The notes under the pieces are model-generated. The model was given only the letters and a program-made list of their open reading frames with translations. It was not told the DNA's origin and did not search any database. DNA of 64,000 bases, from the NCBI GenBank assembly GCA_036252795.1, contig DASYHY010000061.1, forward strand, positions 1 to 64,000. The letters are read 5' to 3'. The DNA comes from Aurantimonas sp036252795. GTDB lineage: Bacteria; Pseudomonadota; Alphaproteobacteria; Rhizobiales; Rhizobiaceae. Below, piece after piece: positions 17,462-26,235 of this stretch. How positions within the stretch are numbered: the stretch's first letter is position 1; the number at the start of each line of letters is the position of its first letter. The translations under genes were made by a program, and so were the position numbers.

Positions 17462-17961
17462 GCCTCGTCCCGCGGCTCGAGCGCCACGGCCTCGCTCTGG
17501 GCCTGCCGCCAGGCGTCGAGCCGCGCCGCCAGCGCAGTGTCCGAGAGCGCCAGCACGGACGCGGCGAGGAGGGCGGCGTTGACCGCGCCCGCCCGCCCGA
17601 TCGCCAGCGTGCCGACAGGGATGCCGGCTGGCATCTGCACGATCGACAGGAGGCTGTCCTGGCCGGACAGCGCCCGGCTCTCCACCGGCACGCCGAAGAC
17701 CGGCAGCGGGGTGAGAGCGGCGGTCATGCCCGGCAGATGCGCCGCGCCGCCGGCACCCGCTACGATCACCTTGAAGCCGAGATCGCGCGCGCTGCGGGCG
17801 AATTCGTAGAGCCGCTCCGGCGTCCTGTGTGCCGACACGATCCGTGCGTCGAACGCCACCTTGAGCGCGTCCAGCGTCTCGGCCGTGTGCTTCATCACGC
17901 TCCAGTCCGACTGGCTGCCCATGATGATGGCGACGGGCGGGGCGGAGGCAGCGTCGCTCAC
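17458..17961 (-). CDS. purE: N5-carboxyaminoimidazole ribonucleotide mutase
   Basis: PurE moves the carboxylate of N5-CAIR to C4 to give CAIR. The 167-residue protein keeps the family signature IIMGSQSDWSVMKHTAETLD at the N-terminus, VSAHRTPERLYEFA, and AGAGGAAHLPGMTAALTPLPVFGVPV. It overlaps the DUF465 gene upstream and purK downstream by four bases each, so all three are probably one transcript. Confidence 0.96.
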   Translation of the reverse strand: MSDAASAPPVAIIMGSQSDWSVMKHTAETLDALKVAFDARIVSAHRTPERLYEFARSARDLGFKVIVAGAGGAAHLPGMTAALTPLPVFGVPVESRALSGQDSLLSIVQMPAGIPVGTLAIGRAGAVNAALLAASVLALSDTALAARLDAWRQAQSEAVALEPRDEA

Positions 17962-18161
17962 GCGCTGATATCCGGAATGATCTGGTCCTCGAGGTCCTGC
18001 AGGCGGTCCTTGATTGCGAGCTTCTTCTTCTTCATGCGCTGCACCTGGAGCCGGTCGCAGCCGGTCGCTTCCATGGCATTGATGGCGGCATCGAAATCCG
18101 CGTGTTCCTGCCGCAGGCGCGCGACCTGCAGCCTCAGGTCCGCCTGTTCCTGATCCGCCAT
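17958..18161 (-). CDS. YdcH/DUF465 family small coiled-coil protein (first of two)
   Basis: The product of about 67 residues is a short charged helical protein with the DUF465 pattern (LRQEHADFDAAINAME...QVQRMKKKKLAIKDRLQDLEDQI). The family has no proven function. Two adjacent ATG codons occur (18164 and 18161); the second has better spacing to AAAGGAAG. Its stop overlaps the purE start by four bases, so it leads the purEK operon. A related gene lies divergently 209 bases away. Confidence 0.8.
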   Translation of the reverse strand: MADQEQADLRLQVARLRQEHADFDAAINAMEATGCDRLQVQRMKKKKLAIKDRLQDLEDQIIPDISA

Positions 18162-18370
18162 CATCTTCCTTTCGGACTGCTTTCTCGCCGTCGAATCGTG
18201 CCCCGGCAACGCCATTGTGCGGGCCCGGCGATGATTAACAAATGCCGCATTGAGGCGATAGCGATGTGACGTTCGCCGTTCGACAGTGGGTGCGAATTAT
18301 GACACTTTCGAGCGGTCGACGTCGCGGTTCCGGCGGACGGGCCGCGGCCTCACTTACGAAGGGAGAAGCC

Positions 18371-18547
18371 ATGTCCTTGGATACCCATCTCGCGACTCTC
18401 GAACAACGCCACAACGCGCTGGACAACGAGATTTCGGCGGCTAGGGCCTCGAAGCCGGCCATCAGGGATTCCGAACTCGCCGAGATGAAAAGGCGGAAGC
18501 TGAAGTTGAAGGACGAGATCGAGCGTCTCCGCCAGCCCAGGAACTGA
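18371..18547 (+). CDS. YdcH/DUF465 family small coiled-coil protein (second of two)
   Basis: This 58-residue protein, MSLDTHLATLEQRHNALDNE..., ends KRRKLKLKDEIERLR and fits DUF465. It resembles the divergent neighbour in the helix A-x-LEQRH and K-K-L-x-x-KD blocks, suggesting an old duplication. GAAGGGAGAA precedes the ATG at 18371. Function is unknown; high lysine and glutamate content and predicted helices suggest a dimeric coiled coil. Confidence 0.8.
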   Translation: MSLDTHLATLEQRHNALDNEISAARASKPAIRDSELAEMKRRKLKLKDEIERLRQPRN

Positions 18548-18595
18548 GCCTCGCGCCGGGTGCGGTACACCCGCGCCCGGTCGCCCCCGATCCTG

Positions 18596-20227
18596 TCACT
18601 CGAGCATCTTTCTCAGGACGTATTTCTGGATCTTTCCGGTGGAGGTGCGCGGCACCTCGGCGAACCGGATCTCCTTCGGACATTTGAATGCCGCCAGGCG
18701 GGCGCGGCAGTGCGCCAGTAGCTCCTCGGCGGTGGCGCTGCAATCGGGCTTCAGCTCGACGAAGGCGAGCGGCGTCTCGCCCCATTTCTCGTCCCGCTTG
18801 GCGACCACGGCCACCGTCGCCACCGCCTTGTGCTGGTACAGCGCGTTCTCGACCTCGATCGAGGAGATGTTCTCGCCGCCCGAGATGATGATGTCCTTCG
18901 CCCGGTCCTTGAGTTCCACGTAGCCGTCCTCGTGCATCACGCCGAGATCGCCCGAGTGGAACCAGCCGCCGCGAAACGCTTCGGCCGAGGCGGCGGGGTT
19001 CTTCAGATAGCCGCGCATGACGATGTTGCCGCGGAACATGACCTCGCCGATCGTCTCGCCGTCGGCGGGCGTCGGCGCCATCGTCTCGGGATCCATCACC
19101 GCCAGATTCTCGAGCGCCGGGTACCGCACGCCCTGTCGCGCGGTCTGTGCGGCCCGCGCCGGACCGTCCAGCCCGTCCCAGTCCTCCTTCCATTCGTTCA
19201 CCACAGCGGGGCCGTAGGTCTCGGTCAGCCCGTAGAGATGCGTCACCTCGAAGCCGGCGTCGCGCATGCCGGCCAGCACCGACTGCGGGGGAGGGGCGGC
19301 GGCCGTGTTGAAGACGACGGTCTGGTTGAATTCGCGCCGCTCCGCCGCTTCGGCGTTGATCAGCATCGACATCACGATCGGGGCGCCGCAGAGATGGGTG
19401 ACGCCGTGCTCGGCGATCGCCGCATACATCGCCTTCGCCCGCACCCAGCGCAGGCATACGTGGGTGCCGGCCTGCACCGCCAGGGTCCAGGGAAAGCACC
19501 AGCCGTTGCAGTGGAACATCGGCAGCGTCCACAGATAGACCGGATGGCGCCCGAGCCCGGCGGCGACGACGTTGGCATAGCCCATCAAGGCTGCGCCGCG
19601 GTGATGGTAGACGACGCCCTTCGGGTTGCCGGTCGTGCCCGAGGTGTAGTTGAGCGAGATCGCGTCCCACTCGTCGTCCGGTATCCGCCAGTCGTAGTCG
19701 GGGTCGCCTTCGGCCAGCAGCGCCTCGTATTCCAGACCGCCGATGAGATCGCCCTTGGCGACCGGGGCGTCGCCGGGAAATTCCGGATCGTCGTAGTCGA
19801 CGACCAGCGGCCGGCATGTCGCCATCGCCAGCGCCTCGCGCATGACGGCCGAGAATTCCCGGTCGACGATGACGACCCTTGCCTCCGCATGGTCGAGCTG
19901 GAACGCGATGATCGCCGCGTCGAGCCGCGTGTTGATCGACAGGAGCACCGCCCCGGCCATCGGGACGCCGTGGTGAGCCTCGAGCATCGCGGGCGTGTTC
20001 GATAGCATCACGGCGACCGTCTCGCCGCGGCCGACGCCGCGCCGATCGAGGGCCGAGGCTAGCTGGCGCGATCGGCGGTAGAACGCGTCGTAGGTCCGGC
20101 GGAGCGAACCGTGGATGATCGCGACCCGCTCCGGGTGGACCTGCGCCGCACGGGAGAGGAACGAAAGCGGCGTCAACGGCTGGTAGTTCGCCGCATTGCG
20201 GTCGAGATGCTCGTCGTAGATGCCCAT
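18596..20227 (-). CDS. AMP-forming acyl-CoA synthetase (DmdB/medium-chain-like)
   Basis: This 543-residue member of the ANL superfamily activates a carboxylic acid to acyl-AMP and then acyl-CoA. It keeps the P-loop LNYTSGTTGNPKGVVYHHRGA, the adenine-binding THLYGLTETYGP, the hinge region GWFHSGDLGVMHEDGYVELKDR and the catalytic C-terminal lysine in STGKIQKYVLRK. Overall pattern is closest to medium-chain and 3-methylmercaptopropionyl-CoA ligases, but the substrate cannot be settled by eye. The ATG at 20227 has a GGGGGGA sequence just before it. It is divergent from the ThiE-like gene. Confidence 0.9.
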   Translation of the reverse strand: MGIYDEHLDRNAANYQPLTPLSFLSRAAQVHPERVAIIHGSLRRTYDAFYRRSRQLASALDRRGVGRGETVAVMLSNTPAMLEAHHGVPMAGAVLLSINTRLDAAIIAFQLDHAEARVVIVDREFSAVMREALAMATCRPLVVDYDDPEFPGDAPVAKGDLIGGLEYEALLAEGDPDYDWRIPDDEWDAISLNYTSGTTGNPKGVVYHHRGAALMGYANVVAAGLGRHPVYLWTLPMFHCNGWCFPWTLAVQAGTHVCLRWVRAKAMYAAIAEHGVTHLCGAPIVMSMLINAEAAERREFNQTVVFNTAAAPPPQSVLAGMRDAGFEVTHLYGLTETYGPAVVNEWKEDWDGLDGPARAAQTARQGVRYPALENLAVMDPETMAPTPADGETIGEVMFRGNIVMRGYLKNPAASAEAFRGGWFHSGDLGVMHEDGYVELKDRAKDIIISGGENISSIEVENALYQHKAVATVAVVAKRDEKWGETPLAFVELKPDCSATAEELLAHCRARLAAFKCPKEIRFAEVPRTSTGKIQKYVLRKMLE

Positions 20228-20462
20228 TGTCCCCCCAGGTCGTCTTCTCGGCCTTTCGGCCTTTTCGCAATTCATAGAAGACCGTTCGGCGTTCGTCACG
20301 AGCCCTGCTGCTCGCCCTGCCGAGACCAGGCTCCGCGAGCTGCTCGCGCGCTTGTGTCAGCGGCCTGTTTCGCAGTGGCTGGGGGATTTGCTACAAGCCC
20401 CGCAGGCGTACAGATTGTCGCCGCAGATCCAGACCGAACCCCCGCGAGAAATCCGTTCGCCG

Positions 20463-21116
20463 ATGAATGAAGACCTGATCCGTCCAAGGCTCGTCCTTGT
20501 CACGACGCCTCTGTCCGATGCGGATGCCGAGGCCGCGATGCGCGCGGCGCTCGAGGGCGGCGACGTCGCCTCCGTCATCATCGATCCGGCCGGCCGGGAC
20601 GAGGCGGCGTTCCAGCGCTTCGCCGAGATGCTGGTCCCGCTGATCCAGGCGGCCGGAGCGGCCGCGATCGTTGCCGATGACACGCGCTGCGCCGGTCGGG
20701 TGAAGGCGGACGGGATCCATCTGACGGCCGGCGACGTCGGGATCCTGGCCGAGGCGACGGAGCGTTTCACGCCGAAGCTGATCGTCGGCGGGTCCGGCTT
20801 CGAGACGCGCCACGAGGCACTGGAGGCCGGCGAGGCGCTTCCTGATTATCTCTTCTTCGGCCGCCTCGGCGCCGATCTCGTCGACGCCCCGCACGAGAAG
20901 AATCTCGACATGGCGGAATGGTGGGCCGAGATCGTCGAGATCCCCTGCATCGTCATGGCCGGGCGCAGCCTCGACAGCGTCGGCGAAGCGGCTGCCACGG
21001 GGGCGGAATTCGTCGCACTGTCGGCTGCCGTCTTCGCCAATCCGAAGGCGGCGGGTGCCGCGGTCGCCCGGGCGAACGCCATCCTCGACGACTATCCGCG
21101 GAGCGAGGCGGCGTGA
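20463..21116 (+). CDS. ThiE-like (thiamine phosphate synthase fold) protein with degenerate active site
   Basis: The 217-residue protein follows the ThiE TIM-barrel pattern, with DGIHLTAGDVG matching the GxHxGxxD block. Two catalytic blocks of true ThiE are missing: the QxRxK pyrophosphate motif is replaced around SVIIDPAGRDE, and GPxxxTxTK reads FGRLGADLVDAP. A thiamine phosphate synthase reaction is therefore doubtful. Its stop shares one base with the start of the Sel1-repeat gene, so the pair is coupled. Annotated homologues are common in Rhizobiales, from memory. Confidence 0.75.
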   Translation: MNEDLIRPRLVLVTTPLSDADAEAAMRAALEGGDVASVIIDPAGRDEAAFQRFAEMLVPLIQAAGAAAIVADDTRCAGRVKADGIHLTAGDVGILAEATERFTPKLIVGGSGFETRHEALEAGEALPDYLFFGRLGADLVDAPHEKNLDMAEWWAEIVEIPCIVMAGRSLDSVGEAAATGAEFVALSAAVFANPKAAGAAVARANAILDDYPRSEAA

Positions 21117-22156
21117 TGCGCAACCGTCGGAACCGTCTGCTGGTCCTGGCGCGGATCGTCGGCGGGATCATCGCCTTTGCCGCCTTGCCGGCGTCGGCGC
21201 AGGAGGGGGACGAGAAGGTCTCGATCGAGGAGATGCTGCGCGGATCGCAGGGCGATACCCTGCCGACGCCTGCGGACCCGCCGGAAGAGGCGGCTCCCGA
21301 GGAGGCCGCGCCCGGCCTTGGGGCCGCGACGCGCGCCGATCTCGCCTATGGCGCCTTCCAGCGGGGCTTTTATCTGTCGGCCCTTCGGATCGCCGAGCCG
21401 CTCGCCAATCTCGGCGACCCGGCGGCGCAGACCCTGCTGGGCGAGATCTATTCCCGCGGCCTCGGCGTGGCGCAGGATTTTGCCGCCGCCGCGAAATGGT
21501 ACCAGGCAGCCGCTCGCGCGGGCGGCGCCGAGGGGCAGTTCCGCTACGCGATGATGCTGATCGACGGCACGGCCGGCACCCGGGATGTAGCGCAGGCGCG
21601 CGACCTCATGAAGGCGGCCGCCGACCAGGGCCTGCCGCTGGCGCAGTACAATTACGCCCAGATGCTCATCGAGGCGGCGCCCAATGCCGGCTTCGAGGAG
21701 GCGACGCCGCTGTTCGAGAAGGCGGCCAATGCGGGTGTTCCCGACGCGCAATATGCGATGTCGCAGATCTACGCCTATGGCCGCGGGGTTATCGCCGACG
21801 TCGCCCGCGCCCGTTCATGGCTTCGCGCCGCCGCGATCAACGGCCAGGAGGCTGCCCAGATCGAGTACGGGATCTGGCTGATCAACGGCAAGGGCGGGGA
21901 GGCGAGGCCGCAGGAAGGGTTCCACTTCCTCAAGCGCGCCGCCGACCGGGGCAACCCGATCGCCATCAACCGGGTGGCCCATCTCTACAAGGACGGGATC
22001 GGCACCGAGCCCGACACGCAGGAAGCCGCCAAATGGGCGGTCCTCGCGAAGCGCCTCGCCAACACCGATCCGGTCCTCGACGACTTCTTTCGCGGTCTCG
22101 ACCTCGCCACGCAGAAATCGGCGCTGGAGGCCGCCAACCGGCTGGGCTCGGGGTAG
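21116..22156 (+). CDS. exported Sel1-repeat protein
   Basis: The 346-residue protein has a signal peptide (LARIVGGIIAFAALPASAQ) and then about six Sel1-like repeats, for example AQTLLGEIYSRGLGVAQDFAAAAKWYQAAA, AQYAMSQIYAYGRGV and AINRVAHLYKDGIGTEPD. Sel1 repeats mediate protein contacts; ExoR, a periplasmic regulator of exopolysaccharide in rhizobia, has a similar build, but I cannot claim orthology. The start overlaps the ThiE-like stop (TGATG). Confidence 0.85.
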   Translation: MRNRRNRLLVLARIVGGIIAFAALPASAQEGDEKVSIEEMLRGSQGDTLPTPADPPEEAAPEEAAPGLGAATRADLAYGAFQRGFYLSALRIAEPLANLGDPAAQTLLGEIYSRGLGVAQDFAAAAKWYQAAARAGGAEGQFRYAMMLIDGTAGTRDVAQARDLMKAAADQGLPLAQYNYAQMLIEAAPNAGFEEATPLFEKAANAGVPDAQYAMSQIYAYGRGVIADVARARSWLRAAAINGQEAAQIEYGIWLINGKGGEARPQEGFHFLKRAADRGNPIAINRVAHLYKDGIGTEPDTQEAAKWAVLAKRLANTDPVLDDFFRGLDLATQKSALEAANRLGSG

Positions 22157-22351
22157 GGCGCGCGGCCAGACTTGAAAGAAACGCGTGATTGTGGTCTTGA
22201 GCCGCCAACGGCGAGCTTCGTGCGCGATCTCGGCGCGCTTGTGCATGGCCTGCCGCGGCGCCCCGCACGAGCGACCGCGCCTGACGCTACGCCCGACCGA
22301 TCATGCTGCGCGACCGGCGACCGGATCGCGACCGAACCCTTCGAGAGCTTC

Positions 22352-22915
22352 ATGAAGATCAACGGAAACGAAATCCGCCCCGGCAACGTCATCGAGCACA
22401 ACGGCGGGCTGTGGGCGGCGATCAAGACCGCCCATGTCAAGCCCGGCAAGGGCGGTGCTTTCGCCCAGGTCGAGCTCAAGAACCTCATCGACGGGACGAA
22501 GCTCAACGAGCGGTTCCGCGCGTCGGAGACGGTCGAGCGGGTGCGGCTGGAGCAGAACGACTACCAGTTCCTCTACGCCGAAGGCGAGATGCTGGTGTTC
22601 ATGGACACCGGGACCTACGAGCAGCTCGAGCTCCAGAAGGATTTCGTCGGCGACCGCGCGGCCTTCCTGCAGGACGGCATGATGGTCACCGTCGAGAGCC
22701 ACGAGGACAAGCCGATCGGCATCAAGCTTCCCGACCAGGTGGTGCTGACGATCGTTGAAGCCGACCCGGTTGTGAAGGGGCAGACCGCAGCCTCATCCTA
22801 CAAGCCGGCGGTCATGGACAACGGCATCCGTGTGATGGTGCCGCCTTTCATCGAGGCCGGCGAGAAGATCCTCGTCGACACCAACGAGATCACCTATCTG
22901 CGGCGCGCCGACTGA
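22352..22915 (+). CDS. efp: translation elongation factor P
   Basis: EF-P relieves ribosome stalling at polyproline. The 187-residue product has the three-domain length and starts MKINGNEIRPGNVIEHNGGL. The tip loop HVKPGKGGAF places Lys33 at the position that is modified in other bacteria. The C-terminal domain keeps DNGIRVMVPPFIEAGEKILVDT. The ATG at 22352 starts the family; in-frame upstream sequence is not similar. No modification enzyme is nearby in this window. Confidence 0.96.
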   Translation: MKINGNEIRPGNVIEHNGGLWAAIKTAHVKPGKGGAFAQVELKNLIDGTKLNERFRASETVERVRLEQNDYQFLYAEGEMLVFMDTGTYEQLELQKDFVGDRAAFLQDGMMVTVESHEDKPIGIKLPDQVVLTIVEADPVVKGQTAASSYKPAVMDNGIRVMVPPFIEAGEKILVDTNEITYLRRAD

Positions 22916-22987
22916 TCCTCGCCCGCACTGGCATTCCTCTTCCGCAGGCCGCTTTGCGGCCCGCCGGCTCCTTTCCGAAAGCATGAC

Positions 22988-23806
22988 ATGGCCCGTTCCG
23001 CCCTTCTCAACGTGATGACGCAGGCCGCCATGAAGGCCGGCCGCGGGCTGATCCGCGATTTCGGCGAAGTCCAGAACCTGCAGGTCTCGATGAAGGGGCC
23101 CGCCGACTTCGTCTCGAACGCCGACCGCCGGGCCGAGGAGGTGATCTTTCAGGAACTGTCGCGCGCCCGCCCGGACTGGGGTTTCCTGATGGAGGAGCGC
23201 GGCACCGTCGAGGGCCGGGACCCGCAGCACCGCTGGATCGTCGATCCGCTGGACGGCACGACGAACTTCCTTCACGGCCTGCCGATGTTCGCCGTCTCGA
23301 TCGCGCTGGAGCGCGACGGCCAGCTCGTGGCCGGCGTCATCCTCAACCCGGCCATGGACGAGCTCTACACGGCGGAGAAGGGCGGTGGCGCGTTCCTCAA
23401 CGACCGCCGGCTGCGCGTCGCTGCACGCCAGCGCCTGCCGGAATCCCTGTTTGCCACCGGCATTCCGTTTCTCGGCCAGGGCGATCACGCCGCGTCGCTC
23501 TACGAGATGCGTCAGATCATGGGCGAGAGCTCCGGCATCCGCCGGATGGGAGCGGCGTCTCTCGACCTCGCTTACGTCGCCGCCGGCCGCTTCGACGGCT
23601 ATTGGGAGCGGGCCCTGCGTCCCTGGGATGTCGCGGCCGGCGCGGTGCTGGTGCGTGAGGCGGGCGGATTCCTCTCGGGCATCGACGGCGAGAAATTCGA
23701 CCACATGCAGGGCGACGTCGCCTGTGGCAATGAATTCATGCACAAGGCGCTCGTCGAACAGCTTCGGCTGGCGACGTCGAAGCGTCGGGCGGCCAGTGCA
23801 TCCTGA
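22988..23806 (+). CDS. suhB: inositol monophosphatase family protein
   Basis: The 272-residue Mg2+-dependent phosphatase keeps the family blocks DFVSNADRRAEE, WIVDPLDGTTNFLHGLP (metal-binding DPLDGT) and WERALRPWDVAAGAVLVREAGG. Substrates may be inositol phosphates or related sugars; E. coli SuhB also acts in rRNA transcription. It lies 72 bases after efp, with a small GC hairpin (GGCCGC/GCGGCC at 22947-22961) between them. Confidence 0.92.
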   Translation: MARSALLNVMTQAAMKAGRGLIRDFGEVQNLQVSMKGPADFVSNADRRAEEVIFQELSRARPDWGFLMEERGTVEGRDPQHRWIVDPLDGTTNFLHGLPMFAVSIALERDGQLVAGVILNPAMDELYTAEKGGGAFLNDRRLRVAARQRLPESLFATGIPFLGQGDHAASLYEMRQIMGESSGIRRMGAASLDLAYVAAGRFDGYWERALRPWDVAAGAVLVREAGGFLSGIDGEKFDHMQGDVACGNEFMHKALVEQLRLATSKRRAASAS

Positions 23807-23835
23807 GGCTTCGGTCTTGTCGGAAACCGCGTAAC

Positions 23836-23850
23836 TTAACGAGAATTTAA
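23836..23850 (+). promoter_or_regulatory. CtrA-type site TTAA-N7-TTAA upstream of the MotA/OmpA-like pair
   Basis: The sequence TTAACGAGAATTTAA is an exact TTAA-N7-TTAA match. It lies 30 bases after the inositol monophosphatase stop and 175 bases before the MotA-like start codon, the only gene it is placed to control. Binding by CtrA is inferred. Confidence 0.55.
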
Positions 23851-24024
23851 GCCATAGGCTGCTGCGTTGCAGCGATCGACGTTTAAATGCGCCGCATTGT
23901 TGCCTATTGTCGAACGGGTATTCGAGTACAAGCGGCGTGGGAGACGACATGCCCGGAATGCGCTTTCGTGCGGATCGCCGCCGTCTGTGGCACCGGGACC
24001 CCCCGCGGGAGTTGATGGAACGCG

Positions 24025-25059
24025 ATGCAGGTCTTCAGTTCGCCGACAGCCAAGACGGGCAGACCGGACGATTACGACCCGACCCGGCTCTCCAGCCCGC
24101 TCGTGTTCCTGTGGTCGATGCTGGTGTTTCTCGCGCTCGTGGGCTTCGTCGCCGCCATTCTCGGTCGTCAGGTAGCGTCCGCCTTCGCGACCAACCCGGG
24201 TCTTAACGGCCTCATCATCGGCGTCCTCTGCGTCGGCATCTTTCTGGCGCTGCTGCAGGTGCTGCGGTTGCAGCGGGAGGTCCGGTGGGTCAACGCCTAT
24301 CGCGACGGCGCCGACGATTTCGACCAGATGAAGGATCCGGTGCTGCTTGCGCCGATGCGTGCGCTGATCGGCCGGCGCCGGTCGCTGTCCCTGTCCACCC
24401 AGTCGATGCGCTCGATCCTCGACTCGATCGCGACGCGCCTCGATGAGACCCGCGACATCGCCCGCTACCTCATCGGCCTGCTGGTATTCCTCGGTCTGCT
24501 CGGCACGTTCTGGGGCCTGTTGCGGACGATCGGCTCGATCGGCGCCACGATTCAGGGCCTCGATCCGTCGATGGGCGACACCAACGCCATCCTCGACTCG
24601 CTCAAGGCGGGTCTCGCGGCACCGCTTTCCGGCATGGGCACGGCCTTCTCGTCCTCGCTCTTCGGCCTGTCCGGCTCCCTCGTCCTTGGTTTCCTCGACC
24701 TGCAGATCGGCCGGGCGCAGAACCGGTTCTACACCGAGCTCGAGAACTGGCTGTCCTCGGTCACCGATGTCGGCTCCGACATGGTGCTGGCGCCAGGCGT
24801 CGCCGGCGAAGGCAGCAGCGACCTGCGCGTCCTCTCGGAGCGCCTCGGGAAGCTGGTGCAGGACCAGGGGACCAGCCCGAGGACCAGCGCCGCCATGGCC
24901 AATCTGGCGGAGAGCATCCAGGGACTGGTGCAGCACATGCGCGGCGAGCAGCAGATCCTGCGCGACTTCGTGGAGGCGCAGGCGGGCGAGCAGCGCGAAT
25001 TGCGCAAGGTGCTGGAGCGTCTCTCCGGCCAGATCGGCAACGGCGACAAGGGTCGCTGA
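24025..25059 (+). CDS. MotA/TolQ/ExbB-type proton-channel subunit, non-flagellar
   Basis: The 344-residue membrane protein has four predicted helices: about 24-46, 60-82, 147-168 and 203-226, with a cytoplasmic loop between helices 2 and 3. The block GMGTAFSSSLFGLSGSLVLGF matches the MotA/TolQ/ExbB core. A C-terminal helical tail of about 110 residues (LSERLGKLVQDQ, LVQHMRGEQQILRDFVEAQAGEQ) extends into the cytoplasm. It is followed three bases later by an OmpA-domain gene, so they form a stator-like pair. No flagellar genes are present, and a CtrA-like site lies upstream. Confidence 0.85.
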   Translation: MQVFSSPTAKTGRPDDYDPTRLSSPLVFLWSMLVFLALVGFVAAILGRQVASAFATNPGLNGLIIGVLCVGIFLALLQVLRLQREVRWVNAYRDGADDFDQMKDPVLLAPMRALIGRRRSLSLSTQSMRSILDSIATRLDETRDIARYLIGLLVFLGLLGTFWGLLRTIGSIGATIQGLDPSMGDTNAILDSLKAGLAAPLSGMGTAFSSSLFGLSGSLVLGFLDLQIGRAQNRFYTELENWLSSVTDVGSDMVLAPGVAGEGSSDLRVLSERLGKLVQDQGTSPRTSAAMANLAESIQGLVQHMRGEQQILRDFVEAQAGEQRELRKVLERLSGQIGNGDKGR

Positions 25060-25062
25060 TCC

Positions 25063-26091
25063 ATGGCGCTCTCGAGGAACCGTCGGAGCGAACGCAATAT
25101 CGACTACTGGCCCGGCTTCGTCGACGCCCTGTCGACGCTGCTTCTGGCGATCATGTTCCTGCTGTCGGTGTTCGTGCTGGCACAGTTCATCCTGTCCCGC
25201 GAGATTTCCGGCCAGGACGAGGTGCTGGACCGGCTGAACAGCCAGATCAACGAACTGACCCAGCTTCTGGCACTCGAGCGTTCCGCCAGCCAGGACGCCG
25301 ATGACCAGATCGCCTCGCTGCGGGCTTCGCTCGCCTCTGTCGATGCCGAGCGCAGCCGCCTCCAGCAGGCGCTCGATTCCGGCTCCGGCTCGGCTGCCCT
25401 GGCCGGCGAGCAGGTGGGCCGGCTGGAATCCGCGCTGGACGAGGAGAGGGCGCTGTCGCAGCGGGCGCGAAGCCAGGTGGAGCTTCTGAACCAGCAGCTT
25501 TCGGCGCTCCGCCAGCAGATCGCCGCGCTGGAAAGCGCGCTCGAGGTCTCCGAAGAGCGCGATGCCGAAAGCCGCACCCGCATCGCCGATCTCGGGCGCC
25601 GGCTCAACGTGGCCCTCGCCCAGCGCGTCCAGGAGCTTGCCCGCTACCGCTCCGACTTCTTCGGCCGTCTGCGCGAGATCCTGTCCGATCGCGAGAACAT
25701 CCGCATCGTTGGCGACCGCTTCGTCTTCCAGTCGGAAGTCCTGTTCCCCTCGGGAGCGGCCGTGCTGCAGCCGGAGGGCCAGGACGAGATGGCGACGCTC
25801 GCCGCCGCGATACGTGATCTCGCGCGGGAGATCCCATCGGACATCAACTGGATCATCCGCGTCGACGGCCATACCGACAACGTGCCGATCAGTGGCGGCC
25901 GCTTCGAGGACAACTGGGAGCTGTCCACCGAGCGCGCGACCGCCGTGGTCAAGTACCTGATCTCGCAGGGCGTGCCGCCGGACCGCCTCGCCGCCACTGG
26001 CTTCGGCGAATACCAGCCGCTCGAGCCGGGCGACACTCCCGAGGCCCGCGCCCGCAACCGGCGGATCGAGTTCAAGCTCACCGAGCGCTGA
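25063..26091 (+). CDS. OmpA/MotB-type peptidoglycan-binding stator partner with coiled coil
   Basis: The 342-residue protein has a short cytoplasmic start, one membrane helix (about 19-45, GFVDALSTLLLAIMFLLSVF) carrying Asp21 where MotB has its proton-binding aspartate, a periplasmic coiled coil of about 140 residues (to about 190) and a C-terminal OmpA domain with IRVDGHTDNVPI and EARARNRRIEFKL. The OmpA domain should bind peptidoglycan. Paired with the upstream MotA-like gene it would form a proton-driven envelope complex of unknown task. Confidence 0.87.
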   Translation: MALSRNRRSERNIDYWPGFVDALSTLLLAIMFLLSVFVLAQFILSREISGQDEVLDRLNSQINELTQLLALERSASQDADDQIASLRASLASVDAERSRLQQALDSGSGSAALAGEQVGRLESALDEERALSQRARSQVELLNQQLSALRQQIAALESALEVSEERDAESRTRIADLGRRLNVALAQRVQELARYRSDFFGRLREILSDRENIRIVGDRFVFQSEVLFPSGAAVLQPEGQDEMATLAAAIRDLAREIPSDINWIIRVDGHTDNVPISGGRFEDNWELSTERATAVVKYLISQGVPPDRLAATGFGEYQPLEPGDTPEARARNRRIEFKLTER

Positions 26092-26235
26092 CTGGCCGTT
26101 CGTCGGCGCTCCGGTCGCGCCGCGGGCGCCGGCGCGGCAGGACGATTGACGCCCCCGGCAGGGCCGTGCCAGCATTCCTCCCGTAAGGGCACCACCTTAT
26201 CAAAGACCGTGTGACAAGCACGGCAGGGAGGAAAC

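Noticed and set aside
18462..20270. A 602-codon ORF in another frame of the acyl-CoA synthetase gene
   Set aside because: Its translation is Arg/Gly-rich without domains, while the -1-shifted frame gives a complete ANL-family enzyme.
24025..26091. Zorya-type defence (ZorAB) reading of the MotA/OmpA-like pair
   Set aside because: ZorC/ZorD or ZorE genes are absent, the neighbours are core genes (efp, inositol monophosphatase), and the ZorA tail is usually much longer.
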